Source: Nonomuraea longispora
GTDB lineage: Bacteria > Actinomycetota > Actinomycetes > Streptosporangiales > Streptosporangiaceae
Length of the DNA stretch: 64,000 bases
Reading direction: 5' to 3'
NCBI RefSeq assembly: GCF_004348345.1
Contig: NZ_SMJZ01000015.1
Span: forward strand, 1-64,000
In this document: positions 17,713 to 26,014 of the stretch, piece by piece
Position numbering within the stretch: the first letter of the stretch is position 1
How the letters are laid out: every line of letters begins with the position of its first letter
Notes under the pieces: model-generated
What the model saw: only the letters and a program-made list of their open reading frames with translations
Told to the model about the DNA's origin: nothing
The model's database searches: none
Program-made: the position numbers and the translations under genes

Positions 17713-18570
17713 TCAGTGGTCTGTGCGGACGGCGGTGAGGAAACCTCCGCTCGACTGTCCGGGGACGGGACGGCCATAGGAGGCGGCGAGTTCGGCGCGA
17801 TCGTGGATCTGCGGTCGCCAGCCGTGTCGGCTGAGCCAGCCGGGGGCGTCGTCGCCCAGTCCTCCCTTCCACAGCGAGGTGTACTGCTTTATCGCCGGCA
17901 TGCCGCAGGTCTGAGCCAGGAGCGCGGAGCTGGCGATGCCGCTGTGCTCGAAGGCGAGTTGACTGCCCGGCGTGGACAGCTCGCCGGCTGCGGTCAGCAG
18001 GCGCGCGGCTTCGTCGGCTGTCAGGTAGAGAAGCAGTCCTTCGGCCAGCCACGCGGTCGGCACGGTGGGATCGAACCCGGTCGCGACCAGCGCGTCCGTC
18101 CAGTTCCCGCGCAGGTCGACCGGAACAGTCTGGCGCTCGCAGGTGGGCACCGCGCCGCACCCGGCCAGCACCTCCTCCTTGAACGCGAACACCTCGGGGA
18201 GGTCGAGCTCGAACACCGTCACCTTGCTGGGCCATGCCAGCCGCAGGGCGCGCGTGTCGAGCCCTGCGGCGAGCAGGACGACCTGGGGGCAGCCAGTCCT
18301 CGTCGCGGCGAGCAGGTAGTCGTCGAAGAACCGGGTGCGCAGTACTGCGTGGAAGGCGAACACCGCACCCAGCGAGGCCACAGGCCCCGCTTCGGCACGG
18401 CCGTCGGCCAAGTCGGGCTGCTCGGGGAACGCCCCGGGCGCGGCGTCCAGGAATTCTTGGGCGTACGGGTCGTTGAACAGCCGGTCGTCCCTGAGGCTCT
18501 CGCGCGCCCTCACCACCGCTACCCCCAGGGCTGTCTTCGCCACGCCCCTCAGCGCATCGTGCCGGTCCAC
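17713..18570 (-). CDS. SAM-dependent methyltransferase, leucine carboxyl methyltransferase-like (TIGR00027 type)
   Basis: A 285-residue methyltransferase. The N-terminal part has the family feature DDRLFNDPYAQEFLDA; motif I is VVLLAAGLDTRALRL near residue 96; the acidic loop VFELDLPEVFAFKEE follows; WLAEGLLLYLT near residue 173 is characteristic of TIGR00027. Related actinobacterial proteins act on small molecules of secondary metabolism. The GTG at 18570 follows GGAGG by five bases. It is divergent from a MarR regulator with a large palindrome between them, so it is probably the regulated target. Confidence 0.88.
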   Translation of the reverse strand: MDRHDALRGVAKTALGVAVVRARESLRDDRLFNDPYAQEFLDAAPGAFPEQPDLADGRAEAGPVASLGAVFAFHAVLRTRFFDDYLLAATRTGCPQVVLLAAGLDTRALRLAWPSKVTVFELDLPEVFAFKEEVLAGCGAVPTCERQTVPVDLRGNWTDALVATGFDPTVPTAWLAEGLLLYLTADEAARLLTAAGELSTPGSQLAFEHSGIASSALLAQTCGMPAIKQYTSLWKGGLGDDAPGWLSRHGWRPQIHDRAELAASYGRPVPGQSSGGFLTAVRTDH

Positions 18571-18597
18571 CGCCGCCTCCTTGCTCGACCTCTATTC

Positions 18598-18623
18598 ATC
18601 GTCAACGATACATCGTTACCGAT
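18598..18623. promoter_or_regulatory. 26-bp palindromic operator between methyltransferase and MarR genes
   Basis: ATCG-TC-AACGAT-AC-ATCGTT-AC-CGAT: outer arms ATCG/CGAT and inner arms AACGAT/ATCGTT are perfect inverted repeats. It overlaps the probable -35 (TTACCG, 18616-18621) of the marR promoter, the classic place for MarR autorepression, and lies 28 bases before the methyltransferase start. Confidence 0.75.
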
Positions 18624-18638
18624 GCTTCTGTGGCGATG

Positions 18639-18644
18639 TAGCCT
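18639..18644 (+). promoter_or_regulatory. -10 element for marR (leaderless type)
   Basis: TAGCCT, six bases before the ATG at 18651, with TTACCG 17 bases upstream as a possible -35. Confidence 0.55.
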
Positions 18645-18650
18645 GCGCGT

Positions 18651-19061
18651 ATGGACGGCGGACGACTGCACCGGCTCGGCAAGCGCCTGATCGAGCTGTC
18701 CTCGCAGGCCACCGGTGAGGACAGCGACCTGGCGCTCACCCCCGGTGAGGCAGCTGTCCTGGAAGACGTGATCAAGCACCCGGCCAGCTCGATCAGCGAG
18801 ATCCACCAGCGGACGGGCTTCGTGCAGAGCCACGTGTCCGTGTCGGTATCGCGCCTCAAAGCACGTGGCCTGGTGGAAGCCGTGACCGACCCGAGCGACG
18901 GGCGGCGCACCCGGGTCCGCATCGCCGACGCGGCATTGCAGGCGATCACCCGCCGCGCAGCCCGCCGCATCGACCAGGTGCTCGGCCGCACCATCGATGA
19001 CCCCGCCCAGGCGCGCCGGGCTACCGAGCTGCTGGAGGAGTTGGCCGACCTCCTGCTGTGA
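18651..19061 (+). CDS. MarR-family transcriptional regulator
   Basis: A 136-residue regulator with a central winged helix (LTPGEAAVLEDVIKHPASSI, then RTGFVQSHVSVSVSRLKARGLVE, wing DPSDGRRTRVRI) flanked by dimerisation helices. Its ATG lies right behind a -10 box with no ribosome binding site, so the message is probably leaderless. The 26-bp palindrome upstream is the likely operator for repression of itself and the divergent methyltransferase. The inducing ligand is unknown. Confidence 0.88.
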   Translation: MDGGRLHRLGKRLIELSSQATGEDSDLALTPGEAAVLEDVIKHPASSISEIHQRTGFVQSHVSVSVSRLKARGLVEAVTDPSDGRRTRVRIADAALQAITRRAARRIDQVLGRTIDDPAQARRATELLEELADLLL

Positions 19062-19418
19062 CCAGCGACCGCAGCACCGCCCAACGCAGCACTACATCGA
19101 ACCTACGACCCAAAGCCGCAGCCCCGGCCGCCCACGCTCCAGCGACTGGCGTCCACCGGCACAACGCCCGTCATTCGTCAACCCTCGAAGGACTTCCCGG
19201 AGCCGACCACTAAGCCGCAGCTTCGGAGCTGCGGCCTTCACCAAACGCCACCGGCAAGCACGTCAGGACACTGCCTATCACCCCGCACTGCTCACCGAAG
19301 TGGGCAGGGGAGATGCCCGGTGGCGAAGGGGCCGATGCCCTGGCCATTTTGAGACGCTCGAACTACACCCCTTCGCCGAACACCACATGGCGTTCGGCGA
19401 ACCGCGGAGGTACGGCGA
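19062..19418. other. Intergenic stretch with one hairpin
   Basis: About 357 bases between marR and the response regulator 3' end. Apart from the hairpin at 19214-19235 I see no gene; open frames across it have no family resemblance. It may mark the right edge of the decayed mobile zone. Confidence 0.45.
19214..19235 (+). terminator. Hairpin, possible terminator after marR
   Basis: GCCGCAGCT / AGCTGCGGC is a perfect 9-bp stem around TCGG. No T-run follows, so it may act as a factor-assisted terminator. It is about 150 bases past the marR stop. Confidence 0.45.
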
Positions 19419-20090
19419 TCATGACGGGCGCAGGCCGCGTAGCCGGGACCACGAGATCAGCACGTGGACCCGGTCCGGCAGGTCGAGCTTGGCCAGGATG
19501 CTCGAGACATGCACTTTCACGGTGTAGTGGCTGATGAAGAGCTGGTGTGCGATTTCGTTGTTGGACATGCCTTGTGCGATGAGCTCGCAGACCTGGGTTT
19601 CGCGCTCGGTGAGCCGGTCGGCCGCCGCCAGTAGCGCCCGGTCCTCGTCGGTGGGCAGCAGGGGCTGCAGCGCCTCGATCATCCGCGTGGTGGCTTCCGG
19701 CGCCAGTACGGACTGCCCGGCCGCGACGATTCTGATGCCGTCGCGGATCCGCTCGCCGGGCGCGTCCTTGAGCAGGAACCCGCTGGCCCCGGCCTGCAGT
19801 CCGGCGTAGACGTAGCTGTCCAGGTCGAAGGTCGTCAGGATCAGCACCCGGGTGGGTCCGCCTGCGTTGTGCTCGACGATGCGGCGGGTTGCCTCGATTC
19901 CGTTCATTCCGGGTAGCCGGATGTCCATCAGCACTACGTCCGGCCGGTGGTCGGCCACGGCGGCCACCGCGGCAGCGCCGTCTCCGACGGCGTCCACCAC
20001 GGTCAGGTCGTCGGCCGCCCCGACCAGGCGTACCAGCGCCTCCCGGAGGAGCTGCTCGTCGTCGCAGATCAGGACCCGGATGCCGGTCAT
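19419..20090 (-). CDS. NarL/LuxR-family response regulator
   Basis: A 223-residue regulator: receiver domain (residues 1-120) with DDE acid pocket (CDDEQ), phospho-acceptor Asp in VVLMDIRLPG, conserved Thr (LTTF) and Lys (LLKDA), then a LuxR-type HTH (about 155-215, LTERETQVCELIAQGMSNNEIA). The ATG overlaps the kinase stop by four bases (ATGA). It is the last gene of a six-gene operon, so it likely answers the signal sensed by the exported and membrane proteins upstream. The 16-bp palindrome at 24652 is a candidate binding site. Confidence 0.93.
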   Translation of the reverse strand: MTGIRVLICDDEQLLREALVRLVGAADDLTVVDAVGDGAAAVAAVADHRPDVVLMDIRLPGMNGIEATRRIVEHNAGGPTRVLILTTFDLDSYVYAGLQAGASGFLLKDAPGERIRDGIRIVAAGQSVLAPEATTRMIEALQPLLPTDEDRALLAAADRLTERETQVCELIAQGMSNNEIAHQLFISHYTVKVHVSSILAKLDLPDRVHVLISWSRLRGLRPS

Positions 20091-21181
20091 GATGCGCTCC
20101 GCAGCGGCAGCGTGGCGCGGACCTCGAACGTGGTGGAGCCGCTGGTCACCTTCACTGAGCCGCCGAGCAGCTCGACGCGTTCCCTCATGCCGATGAGTCC
20201 CACGCCGGCCCCGTTCCCGATGGTTCTGGTTCCGCCGCGCACCGGGTTGGTGACGCGTATGGTCAGGCGTGCTGGCTCGTAGGTCAGCAGCACCCGCGCG
20301 TCGACGGGGCCGGCGTGCTTGGCGATGTTGGTCAGCGCTTCCTGCACGACGCGGTAGGCCGCCAGTTCGATGCTGGCGTCCACCTGGCGTACGGCTCCGC
20401 GGCGCTCCAGCAGCGCCCGCGGCCCGCCCGGCGGTGAGGCGGCCACCAGGTCGTCGAGCTGCTGCAGTTTCGGGGGCGGCGCCAGCGGATTGTGCCCGGG
20501 CGGCGCCTCTCGCAGCACGCCGAGCAGCCGCCGCAGCTCGGCCAGCGATTCCCGCCCGGTGTGGGCCACGCGGCGCAGTGTCTCCTCCATGCTGTCCCGG
20601 GTGTCGGCCCCCGCCTCGGCGTCGAGGACCATCGTGGTCACCGAGTGATTGAGAATGTCGTGCAGTTCCCTGGCCAGCAGCGCCCGCTCGCGTTCGGCCG
20701 CCCGCCGCTCGAGATCCGTCCGCTCGGCCTCGAGCTGCTGCGAGCGCTCCTGCAGCTCACGGATACGATCCCGCTGCCGCGCGTCCAGCCGCCCCACCGC
20801 CCAGAACCCGACGAACAGCAGCGCGAGCGCCGAGTAGACCGCAAGCACCCGGATCGGGTCGCCGATGGCCAGCAGCGTCAGCGGTAGGCCGGCGAGCAGC
20901 AGAACCAGCACCGAGACGACACCGATCACGCGCCGGTCCCCCCGGCCCCACGCCCCCAGACGGGAGGCGGCGACCAGGGGAGCCACCAGGACCGGCATCG
21001 TCATCAACGCCAGCGCCAGCTCGAGCGCGACGACGATGCCCAGCGCGGTCAGCGGGTAGCGGCGCGAACCCATCAGCGCGAGGGATTGCCCGCAGGCCAG
21101 CGCCAGCACGACGACATCCTCGCCCCGGCCGATCAGCCAGCAGACCAGCAGCGGAAGGATGGCCAGCACACCATCGCTCAT
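20087..21181 (-). CDS. Sensor histidine kinase, NarL-partner (HisKA_3) type
   Basis: A 364-residue membrane kinase. Residues 1-140 hold several transmembrane helices without a large extracytoplasmic domain; a coiled coil (about 140-185) leads to HisKA_3 with the phosphorylated His in LLARELHDILNHSV. The HATPase region has EALTNIAKHAG (N-box) and GAGVGLIGMRERVELLGG. ATG 21181 is chosen because it overlaps the upstream stop (ATGA); the longer frame to 21607 is a shadow of that gene. With no sensor domain of its own, it may sense through partner proteins in the operon. Confidence 0.92.
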   Translation of the reverse strand: MSDGVLAILPLLVCWLIGRGEDVVVLALACGQSLALMGSRRYPLTALGIVVALELALALMTMPVLVAPLVAASRLGAWGRGDRRVIGVVSVLVLLLAGLPLTLLAIGDPIRVLAVYSALALLFVGFWAVGRLDARQRDRIRELQERSQQLEAERTDLERRAAERERALLARELHDILNHSVTTMVLDAEAGADTRDSMEETLRRVAHTGRESLAELRRLLGVLREAPPGHNPLAPPPKLQQLDDLVAASPPGGPRALLERRGAVRQVDASIELAAYRVVQEALTNIAKHAGPVDARVLLTYEPARLTIRVTNPVRGGTRTIGNGAGVGLIGMRERVELLGGSVKVTSGSTTFEVRATLPLRSAS

Positions 21182-21759
21182 CCACTCCAGGTGTGTGTGG
21201 CGCCGCGCCGCAGCCGCCGGGTGCGGCGCCAGCCCGTGGCCACCAGAAGCGCCACCGGCGCCCAGGGCGTCAGCGCGACCGTCCAGCTCAGCGCGAGTGG
21301 CGGCCCCGGCTGCTCGATCGTCCGGATCGGCAGCACCCCTGTCGAGATCCCGCCCGGTCCTTCCACGGCAAACTCGAACTGCCATGTGCCCTCCTCCGGC
21401 AGCGAGACGACGTCCAGCCCCCACACCTGGGGGGCTCTCGGGTGCCGTGGCAGCACGATGCTGTCGCCACGCCGCTGCAGGACGATGCCCTTGAGCCCCT
21501 GCCGGTCGCCGGATGGTGAGACGACCGTGACCAAGCCGGCGCGCCCGTCGATGCCCCCGGTGGGCTCGAAGGTGAAGTCGAGCGACTGCAGCGCGTGGAT
21601 CGGCCATTCAGTGAACGATACGGTGATCGCGGAATGGTCGCTCATGCGCACGATCTCGCTGTGGACGATCTCACCCTGCAGGGGCGCCGCCATGGCAGGG
21701 CCCGCGCCGGTGAGCACCACAGCCCCGGCCGCGAGCACCGCGGTGATGAGGCGTCTCAT
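21178..21759 (-). CDS. Small exported protein with C-terminal membrane anchor
   Basis: A 193-residue protein: Sec signal peptide (residues 1-26, MRRLITAVLAAGAVVLTGAG then AMAAP), an extracytoplasmic beta-rich domain (about 27-155, with an SFTEWPIHALQSLDF segment) and one transmembrane helix near residue 165-182 followed by a basic tail (RRTRRLRRG). No family is recognised with certainty; the overall plan resembles CopC/YtkA-like exported domains. Both ends overlap neighbours by four bases, so it is made in step with the kinase and the membrane protein. It is a candidate signal input for the kinase. Confidence 0.7.
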   Translation of the reverse strand: MRRLITAVLAAGAVVLTGAGPAMAAPLQGEIVHSEIVRMSDHSAITVSFTEWPIHALQSLDFTFEPTGGIDGRAGLVTVVSPSGDRQGLKGIVLQRRGDSIVLPRHPRAPQVWGLDVVSLPEEGTWQFEFAVEGPGGISTGVLPIRTIEQPGPPLALSWTVALTPWAPVALLVATGWRRTRRLRRGATHTWSG

Positions 21760-22850
21760 GCGGGCACCGCCCCTGGCGTGCGCAGGCCGAAGCAGCGCAG
21801 CAGGGACGCGCACTGCCAGCCCAGCCAGCCTGTGCCCGCCCCGAGTGCGGCGACCGCCACCAGCGTGGCGGGCAAGTTCATCTCCATCCCCACGGCGCCG
21901 TAGAAGAGCGCGGTGTTGACGCCGGCCAGCGCACCGATCGACGGCGCGATCCACAGCGGGCTCACGTTACGTCGCGCGGCCCACGTCACCGCCGCGGCGG
22001 CCAGCAGCGCGATCAGCGGGAACGTGACGGGAGCCCCGATCAGGACCTGTGGCATGCCGGAGGCGTAATCGCGCATCGGCTGGTCGATCGCCCCGGCGTA
22101 CCAGCGGGTGGCGGCCGGGACGCACAACGCGAGCCCGCCCTGCACGACCACGAACGCCAGCCCGGCCGCGGCCGGCCAGTGCCAGCGCCGGGTGAGCCCG
22201 ACGATGAGGCTCAGCATGAGCGCGCCCGCCGCGCCGAGTCCGAGCACGCGCGGCGCCACGCCCGGCAGCCAGTTGAAGATCAGCTCGGACAGCATGCCGA
22301 ACGCCGACGTCGAACCGAGGGTCGCCAGAGCGATCGCCACCGCCAGGCCCCACCTGTCGGACCTGGTGCGCCGCAGCACTGCGAACGCCATCACCATGGC
22401 GAAGATCTCCACCTGGATCGACAGGCCCAGCCCGAAGTGCGAGGGTGTCGTCCCGGCCGCGATGTCGAAGCCGTACAGGTCGTGCCACCACAGGTCGGAG
22501 CCCGCGTACAGCAGGTTGGCCGCCGCGCCGAGCCCGCCCACCAGGAACGGCCAGGGTGCGCGGAACGTGCGGAACACCATCACCGACGGGGTCTCGGTCG
22601 CCGGTCCTCGGGCCCAGGTCGACAGCAGCACCACGGACAGGCAGGACAGACCGATGATGCCGGTCCCGGCATACAGCAGCAGGTGAGGCGCAGTCCAGAA
22701 GTTGTCGGGCCCGACGTCGCCGTGCCACTGACCGTCCCAGATCATGCCGGCCAGCAGTGTGGCGTAGCCGGACATCAGGAACCAGGCTCCGGCTACCTCT
22801 CTGCGCGGCACCTCACGAGCCGGTGGATCCGTGGATGGTTGTTCCGCCAT
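21756..22850 (-). CDS. Polytopic membrane protein of unknown function
   Basis: A 364-residue protein with about nine to ten predicted membrane helices. His residues cluster in loops: DGQWHGDVGPDNFWTAPHLL near residue 40, LWWHDLYGFD near residue 119 and SHFG soon after. Such His/Trp-rich loops near membrane edges could bind metal or heme, but I do not recognise the family. The ATG has no rival start nearby, and 12 bases separate it from the preceding gene. Its stop overlaps the next gene start. Confidence 0.75.
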   Translation of the reverse strand: MAEQPSTDPPAREVPRREVAGAWFLMSGYATLLAGMIWDGQWHGDVGPDNFWTAPHLLLYAGTGIIGLSCLSVVLLSTWARGPATETPSVMVFRTFRAPWPFLVGGLGAAANLLYAGSDLWWHDLYGFDIAAGTTPSHFGLGLSIQVEIFAMVMAFAVLRRTRSDRWGLAVAIALATLGSTSAFGMLSELIFNWLPGVAPRVLGLGAAGALMLSLIVGLTRRWHWPAAAGLAFVVVQGGLALCVPAATRWYAGAIDQPMRDYASGMPQVLIGAPVTFPLIALLAAAAVTWAARRNVSPLWIAPSIGALAGVNTALFYGAVGMEMNLPATLVAVAALGAGTGWLGWQCASLLRCFGLRTPGAVPA

Positions 22851-22862
22851 GGGGGCATCTCC

Positions 22863-23255
22863 TTACGTTCCGACCAATGTGTTGACCTTGATGACCTCGG
22901 TACCCGCGGCTCCCTGCACGCGGATGTGGATCTCCCAGGCGCCGGGCATGGTGAACAGCTCGCCGCGCGCCACATACCGCCCGGTGCCGTCGTCCCGGGC
23001 GGGGATCTCCGGAGTCGTGTGGCCCATGTGCGGCATCACCCCGAACAGCGACACCTCCGCCTTGACAGCGGGCTCGATCTCTACCCTCGCCTCCAGCGGG
23101 CCGGTGCTCGGTTCGAGGGCGACGACGACCGCGAAATGTGCGCCCCTGCCCGGCAGCTCCATGGGGCCCGGCCCGTCGCCGCCGCGCAGGATCCAGATGA
23201 TCCCGGCCGCGAGCAGCAAGATCGGAAGGGCGATGAACGCGATGCGCCGTGTCAC
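22863..23255 (-). CDS. Small membrane-anchored protein, FixH/YtkA-like domain
   Basis: A 130-residue protein: an N-terminal membrane helix (residues 4-22, IAFIALPILLLAAGIIWIL), then a beta-sandwich-like domain with VVVALEPSTGPLEARVEI, FGVMPHMGHTTPEIPARDDG and MPGAWEIHIRVQG. The PHMGH segment and the W-x-I-x-I-x-V end resemble YtkA/FixH-type domains often linked to copper or cytochrome oxidase assembly. The GTG overlaps the preceding stop (GTGA). Metal binding through Met/His is an inference. Confidence 0.72.
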   Translation of the reverse strand: MTRRIAFIALPILLLAAGIIWILRGGDGPGPMELPGRGAHFAVVVALEPSTGPLEARVEIEPAVKAEVSLFGVMPHMGHTTPEIPARDDGTGRYVARGELFTMPGAWEIHIRVQGAAGTEVIKVNTLVGT

Positions 23256-24592
23256 GGCGTGCCCCTTACCTCGACAACGTGTGGAACCGTGACGATCTCG
23301 TAGTTCTTTGCGTACTGGATCCACATCAGGTATCGGCCCGGCCGGGGGAAGCTGAAGGTGAACTCCAGCTTGGGCGCATAGGCCGCGACGGATTCGTCCG
23401 GCACGCGCTGCGAACCGGGAACCATCGAGCGGGCCTCGTGCACGTGGCCGAGGAAGCCGCCGTCCTGACTGCGCACCACGAGGTGCCCGGCCATGCCGAG
23501 CCACGGCTGCAGGCTGGCGACGCCGGTGTCGAGCGTGACAGTTACGGGCCGCCCGGCCTCCGGCTGCGCCGGCGCGGTGACCGGGACTCCTCCCGAAGCC
23601 GCGCCTGTTACGGTGGGAACGCCGTCTGCTGCCTGCTTCGGGCCGCCCACCGTGAACTCGCCCGTGACCAGCTGCCCGCCCGCATCGGCACGCTCGAACT
23701 CGGCATACACCCAGTGCCGCCCTTGCTCCTGCGCACGCAGCCGCACCTCGTACGTGCCCGGCGCCGTGCGGATCGGATGCACGTGATGGAAGTACGAGCC
23801 GTCCTGGTTGGTCACCACGAGGTGCGACAACGCGGCATGGTGCTCCACCAGGTCGTCCACCGGGCCGCCCGTCGAGCCGTCGAACAACTCCACGCGCAAC
23901 CGGAACTCCGACCCCGGACCGGGCTCGCCGGGCAGAACTGCGATCACCGGTTGCGCGTTCGGCCGCCCCAGCATCACATCCCGCGACGCGGGTGGCGCCC
24001 CCTCGGGCACCATCGGAGCGAACCACGGGGAGAGCAGCCCGGCGGTGAACGCCACCACCGTCGCCACCACGACCCCGCCTGCGAACCCCGCGGCGGCCAG
24101 CCGCCTGGACAGCGCCGCGCTCACCAGGGCGCCGACCAGCGCCACCGCCGCGCAGGCGAAGGCCGCGTACACGACCACCTCCCACAGCGGCGTCTGCGGC
24201 ACCAGCACGGCGAACGGCAGCACCGACCGTTCCCCGCCGGCGCGAACTTCCAGCTCGTGCGGGCCCACCCGATCCACCGAGAGCACCACCGGGTACATCC
24301 CGGGGCTGCCTGCCTCCACCCGGACCATGCCCGACGAGGAGCGACCACCCTCGACCGGCCTGATCGCCAGATCGATCCGGCCGCCCCGGCCAGGAGCGTG
24401 CGCAACCACGTCCACCTGCAGCGGAGCAGGCACCTGTAGGCTCGCGCGCACCACTACAGTGATCTCCATCCCGGCGATCGTCTGGGCGAAGCGCACATCG
24501 GCCTCGCCACTTCGGCCGTGCGCCCACGCGGGCCCCGCCCAAGCGCCGAGAATCACCAGCGCGACGAGGGTCGTGATCAGAGGTTTGAGCAC
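23252..24592 (-). CDS. Exported/membrane protein with repeated His-motif beta domains
   Basis: A 446-residue protein, first of the operon. Signal peptide 1-24 (ends WAGPAWAHG), an N-terminal beta domain to about 125, two membrane helices (about 135-160 and 168-190), then two related extracytoplasmic domains. Domain A has LSHLVVTNQDGSYFHHVHP; domain B has GMAGHLVVRSQDGGFLGHVHE; each ends in a PGxYxxxxQ/E-type strand. The HxH-type motifs suggest copper or another soft metal as ligand, though no Cys/Met cluster is seen. The GTG at 24592 lies seven bases behind a -10 box, so a leaderless mRNA is likely. Confidence 0.72.
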   Translation of the reverse strand: MLKPLITTLVALVILGAWAGPAWAHGRSGEADVRFAQTIAGMEITVVVRASLQVPAPLQVDVVAHAPGRGGRIDLAIRPVEGGRSSSGMVRVEAGSPGMYPVVLSVDRVGPHELEVRAGGERSVLPFAVLVPQTPLWEVVVYAAFACAAVALVGALVSAALSRRLAAAGFAGGVVVATVVAFTAGLLSPWFAPMVPEGAPPASRDVMLGRPNAQPVIAVLPGEPGPGSEFRLRVELFDGSTGGPVDDLVEHHAALSHLVVTNQDGSYFHHVHPIRTAPGTYEVRLRAQEQGRHWVYAEFERADAGGQLVTGEFTVGGPKQAADGVPTVTGAASGGVPVTAPAQPEAGRPVTVTLDTGVASLQPWLGMAGHLVVRSQDGGFLGHVHEARSMVPGSQRVPDESVAAYAPKLEFTFSFPRPGRYLMWIQYAKNYEIVTVPHVVEVRGTP

Positions 24593-24599
24593 AAGCCAG

Positions 24600-24605
24600 A
24601 GCGTA
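24600..24605 (-). promoter_or_regulatory. -10 element for the six-gene operon (leaderless type)
   Basis: On the minus strand TACGCT ends seven bases before the GTG at 24592. No good -35 is seen, which fits a promoter needing an activator. Confidence 0.45.
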
Positions 24606-24651
24606 GGAAGCCGTCCGCGCCCCGCACATCACGCGCGGGCACTGACCTGCC

Positions 24652-24667
24652 TAGTTCCCGGGAACTA
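24652..24667. promoter_or_regulatory. Perfect 16-bp palindrome upstream of the six-gene operon
   Basis: TAGTTCCCGGGAACTA is fully self-complementary. It lies 60 bases upstream of the operon start and about 47 bases above its -10, a usual activator position. The response regulator encoded by the operon or the AraC protein encoded next door could bind it. Confidence 0.65.
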
Positions 24668-24842
24668 CCTGCCCGCTCGCCTGCGCCGCCGACGCGTCGA
24701 TCACGGCCGGATAGTGCTGATCGGAGCAAAGGTCATAGGGCCCAGAAGCAGATCAGGGCATCGTTCCGCGTGCCTGTCCCCCTCCCCGTCAGATCATCTT
24801 GACCACCTGCGAGCGACGCGCCGACGATGAGGGCACCGACCG

Positions 24843-25808
24843 TCAACTCGGCAGGGCGTGCTGCCTGAATTCGCTGGCCGAGATGCCGTAGGCGCGGCGG
24901 AAGGCCCTGCTGAAGTCTGAGGCATGGGAGAAACCCCATCCAGAGGCGACCACCCGGATCGGAACATGACGCAACGCCGGATCGGCCAGATCGTGACGCA
25001 CCCGCTCCAGGCGTTGCGCCTTGATCCACGCGGTCACCCTCAGCCCCTCGTCCTGAAACACCCGATGCAGGTAACTGATCGAGATGTGGTGGGCCGTGGC
25101 CAGCACCCGTGGCGTCAGATCCGGCTCACGCAGATGCCGCTGAATGAACCCCTGAACGCGCAGCGCAAGGGCGTGCCGATGGGAACGGCCGCTCACGCTC
25201 ACCCCCTCGGCCTCCAGAGCATGCAGAAACAACGCGGAGATCAAGCTCGCCAGCGTCATCCCCAATCGCTGCCCATCAGCGGGCCGCAACTCATGCGCAC
25301 TCTGGCTGATGTTCACGGTGAAATCGGTGAGCAGGCCACCGATCCCCTCAGTGGACGAAAGGGGACGACTCAGCAGTCCGTCCAGATGCTCGGCCGGCAG
25401 ATTCACGTTCAACAGAGGCTTGGGGACCGTGATGCACATGGCCTGAAAAGCGAACCGGCCATCCGGAGGCCACACGTCGCACGCGATAACACACGGGACA
25501 CCGTGGACCAACAGGTCTCCGACACCTGCGCTGAACCGCTCGTGCCCCCGCACCACCTCCAGCCTCCCCGCCAGCGGGATCAGCAGATGGTACGACTGCC
25601 CGGACCGGGGGTCAGGGCAACGACCCTGATCACGCCCTCCACGCCCCGGGACGATGCTCCTCGTCATCAAACGCAGGCCGCCAAGCCACACCTCCCCCTC
25701 GTCCACGCCTCCCTTCTCGCTGCCGACCTCCACCAGCGAACCAAAGCCGCCACTCCGAACCCGGAATCCGGCAGGGAACTCGGGGGTCAGAAAGGTATCC
25801 TCAGCCAT
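24843..25808 (-). CDS. AraC-family transcriptional regulator
   Basis: A 321-residue regulator. Residues about 35-190 form the AraC-binding-like beta domain (YHLLIPLAGRLEVVRGHERF, ISQSAHELRP). Residues about 215-315 hold the two HTH motifs (LTPRVLATAHHISISYLHRVFQ; IRVVASGWGFSHASDFSRAF, the conserved FSRAFRRAYG signature). ATG 25808 is chosen because GGAG lies five bases upstream. Its target is unknown; it is upstream of and co-directional with the six-gene operon, separated by 250 bases. Confidence 0.9.
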   Translation of the reverse strand: MAEDTFLTPEFPAGFRVRSGGFGSLVEVGSEKGGVDEGEVWLGGLRLMTRSIVPGRGGRDQGRCPDPRSGQSYHLLIPLAGRLEVVRGHERFSAGVGDLLVHGVPCVIACDVWPPDGRFAFQAMCITVPKPLLNVNLPAEHLDGLLSRPLSSTEGIGGLLTDFTVNISQSAHELRPADGQRLGMTLASLISALFLHALEAEGVSVSGRSHRHALALRVQGFIQRHLREPDLTPRVLATAHHISISYLHRVFQDEGLRVTAWIKAQRLERVRHDLADPALRHVPIRVVASGWGFSHASDFSRAFRRAYGISASEFRQHALPS

Positions 25809-26014
25809 CTCGTCTCCGCCTCGGCCTAGCCCTTCGCGACACCGACCAACCCGGCCAGGCACGCCAGGCGGTTACGGAGATTGGGCAGGATCCCGCGCCG
25901 CCGCCTCACTGCGGAGGAACTCCAGCAGATGCTCATTGGACGGGAGGGATTCGCGCAGCCCGGCGACGAGGAACAGGGCGGCTAGCGTGCCCTGGACCGC
26001 CCACAGGAGCACAT

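Noticed and set aside
7266-19418. Search by eye for a second copy of the tRNA-Ala 3' end as a right attachment site
   Set aside because: No matching segment was noticed, so an integrated element with defined ends cannot be claimed; a computed repeat search would be decisive.
22863-24632. 589-residue minus-strand frame overlapping the first operon gene
   Set aside because: Its upper part is Arg/Gly/Ala-rich shadow sequence in a second frame; the real genes are the two at 23252-24592 and 22863-23255 with signal peptides and coupled starts.
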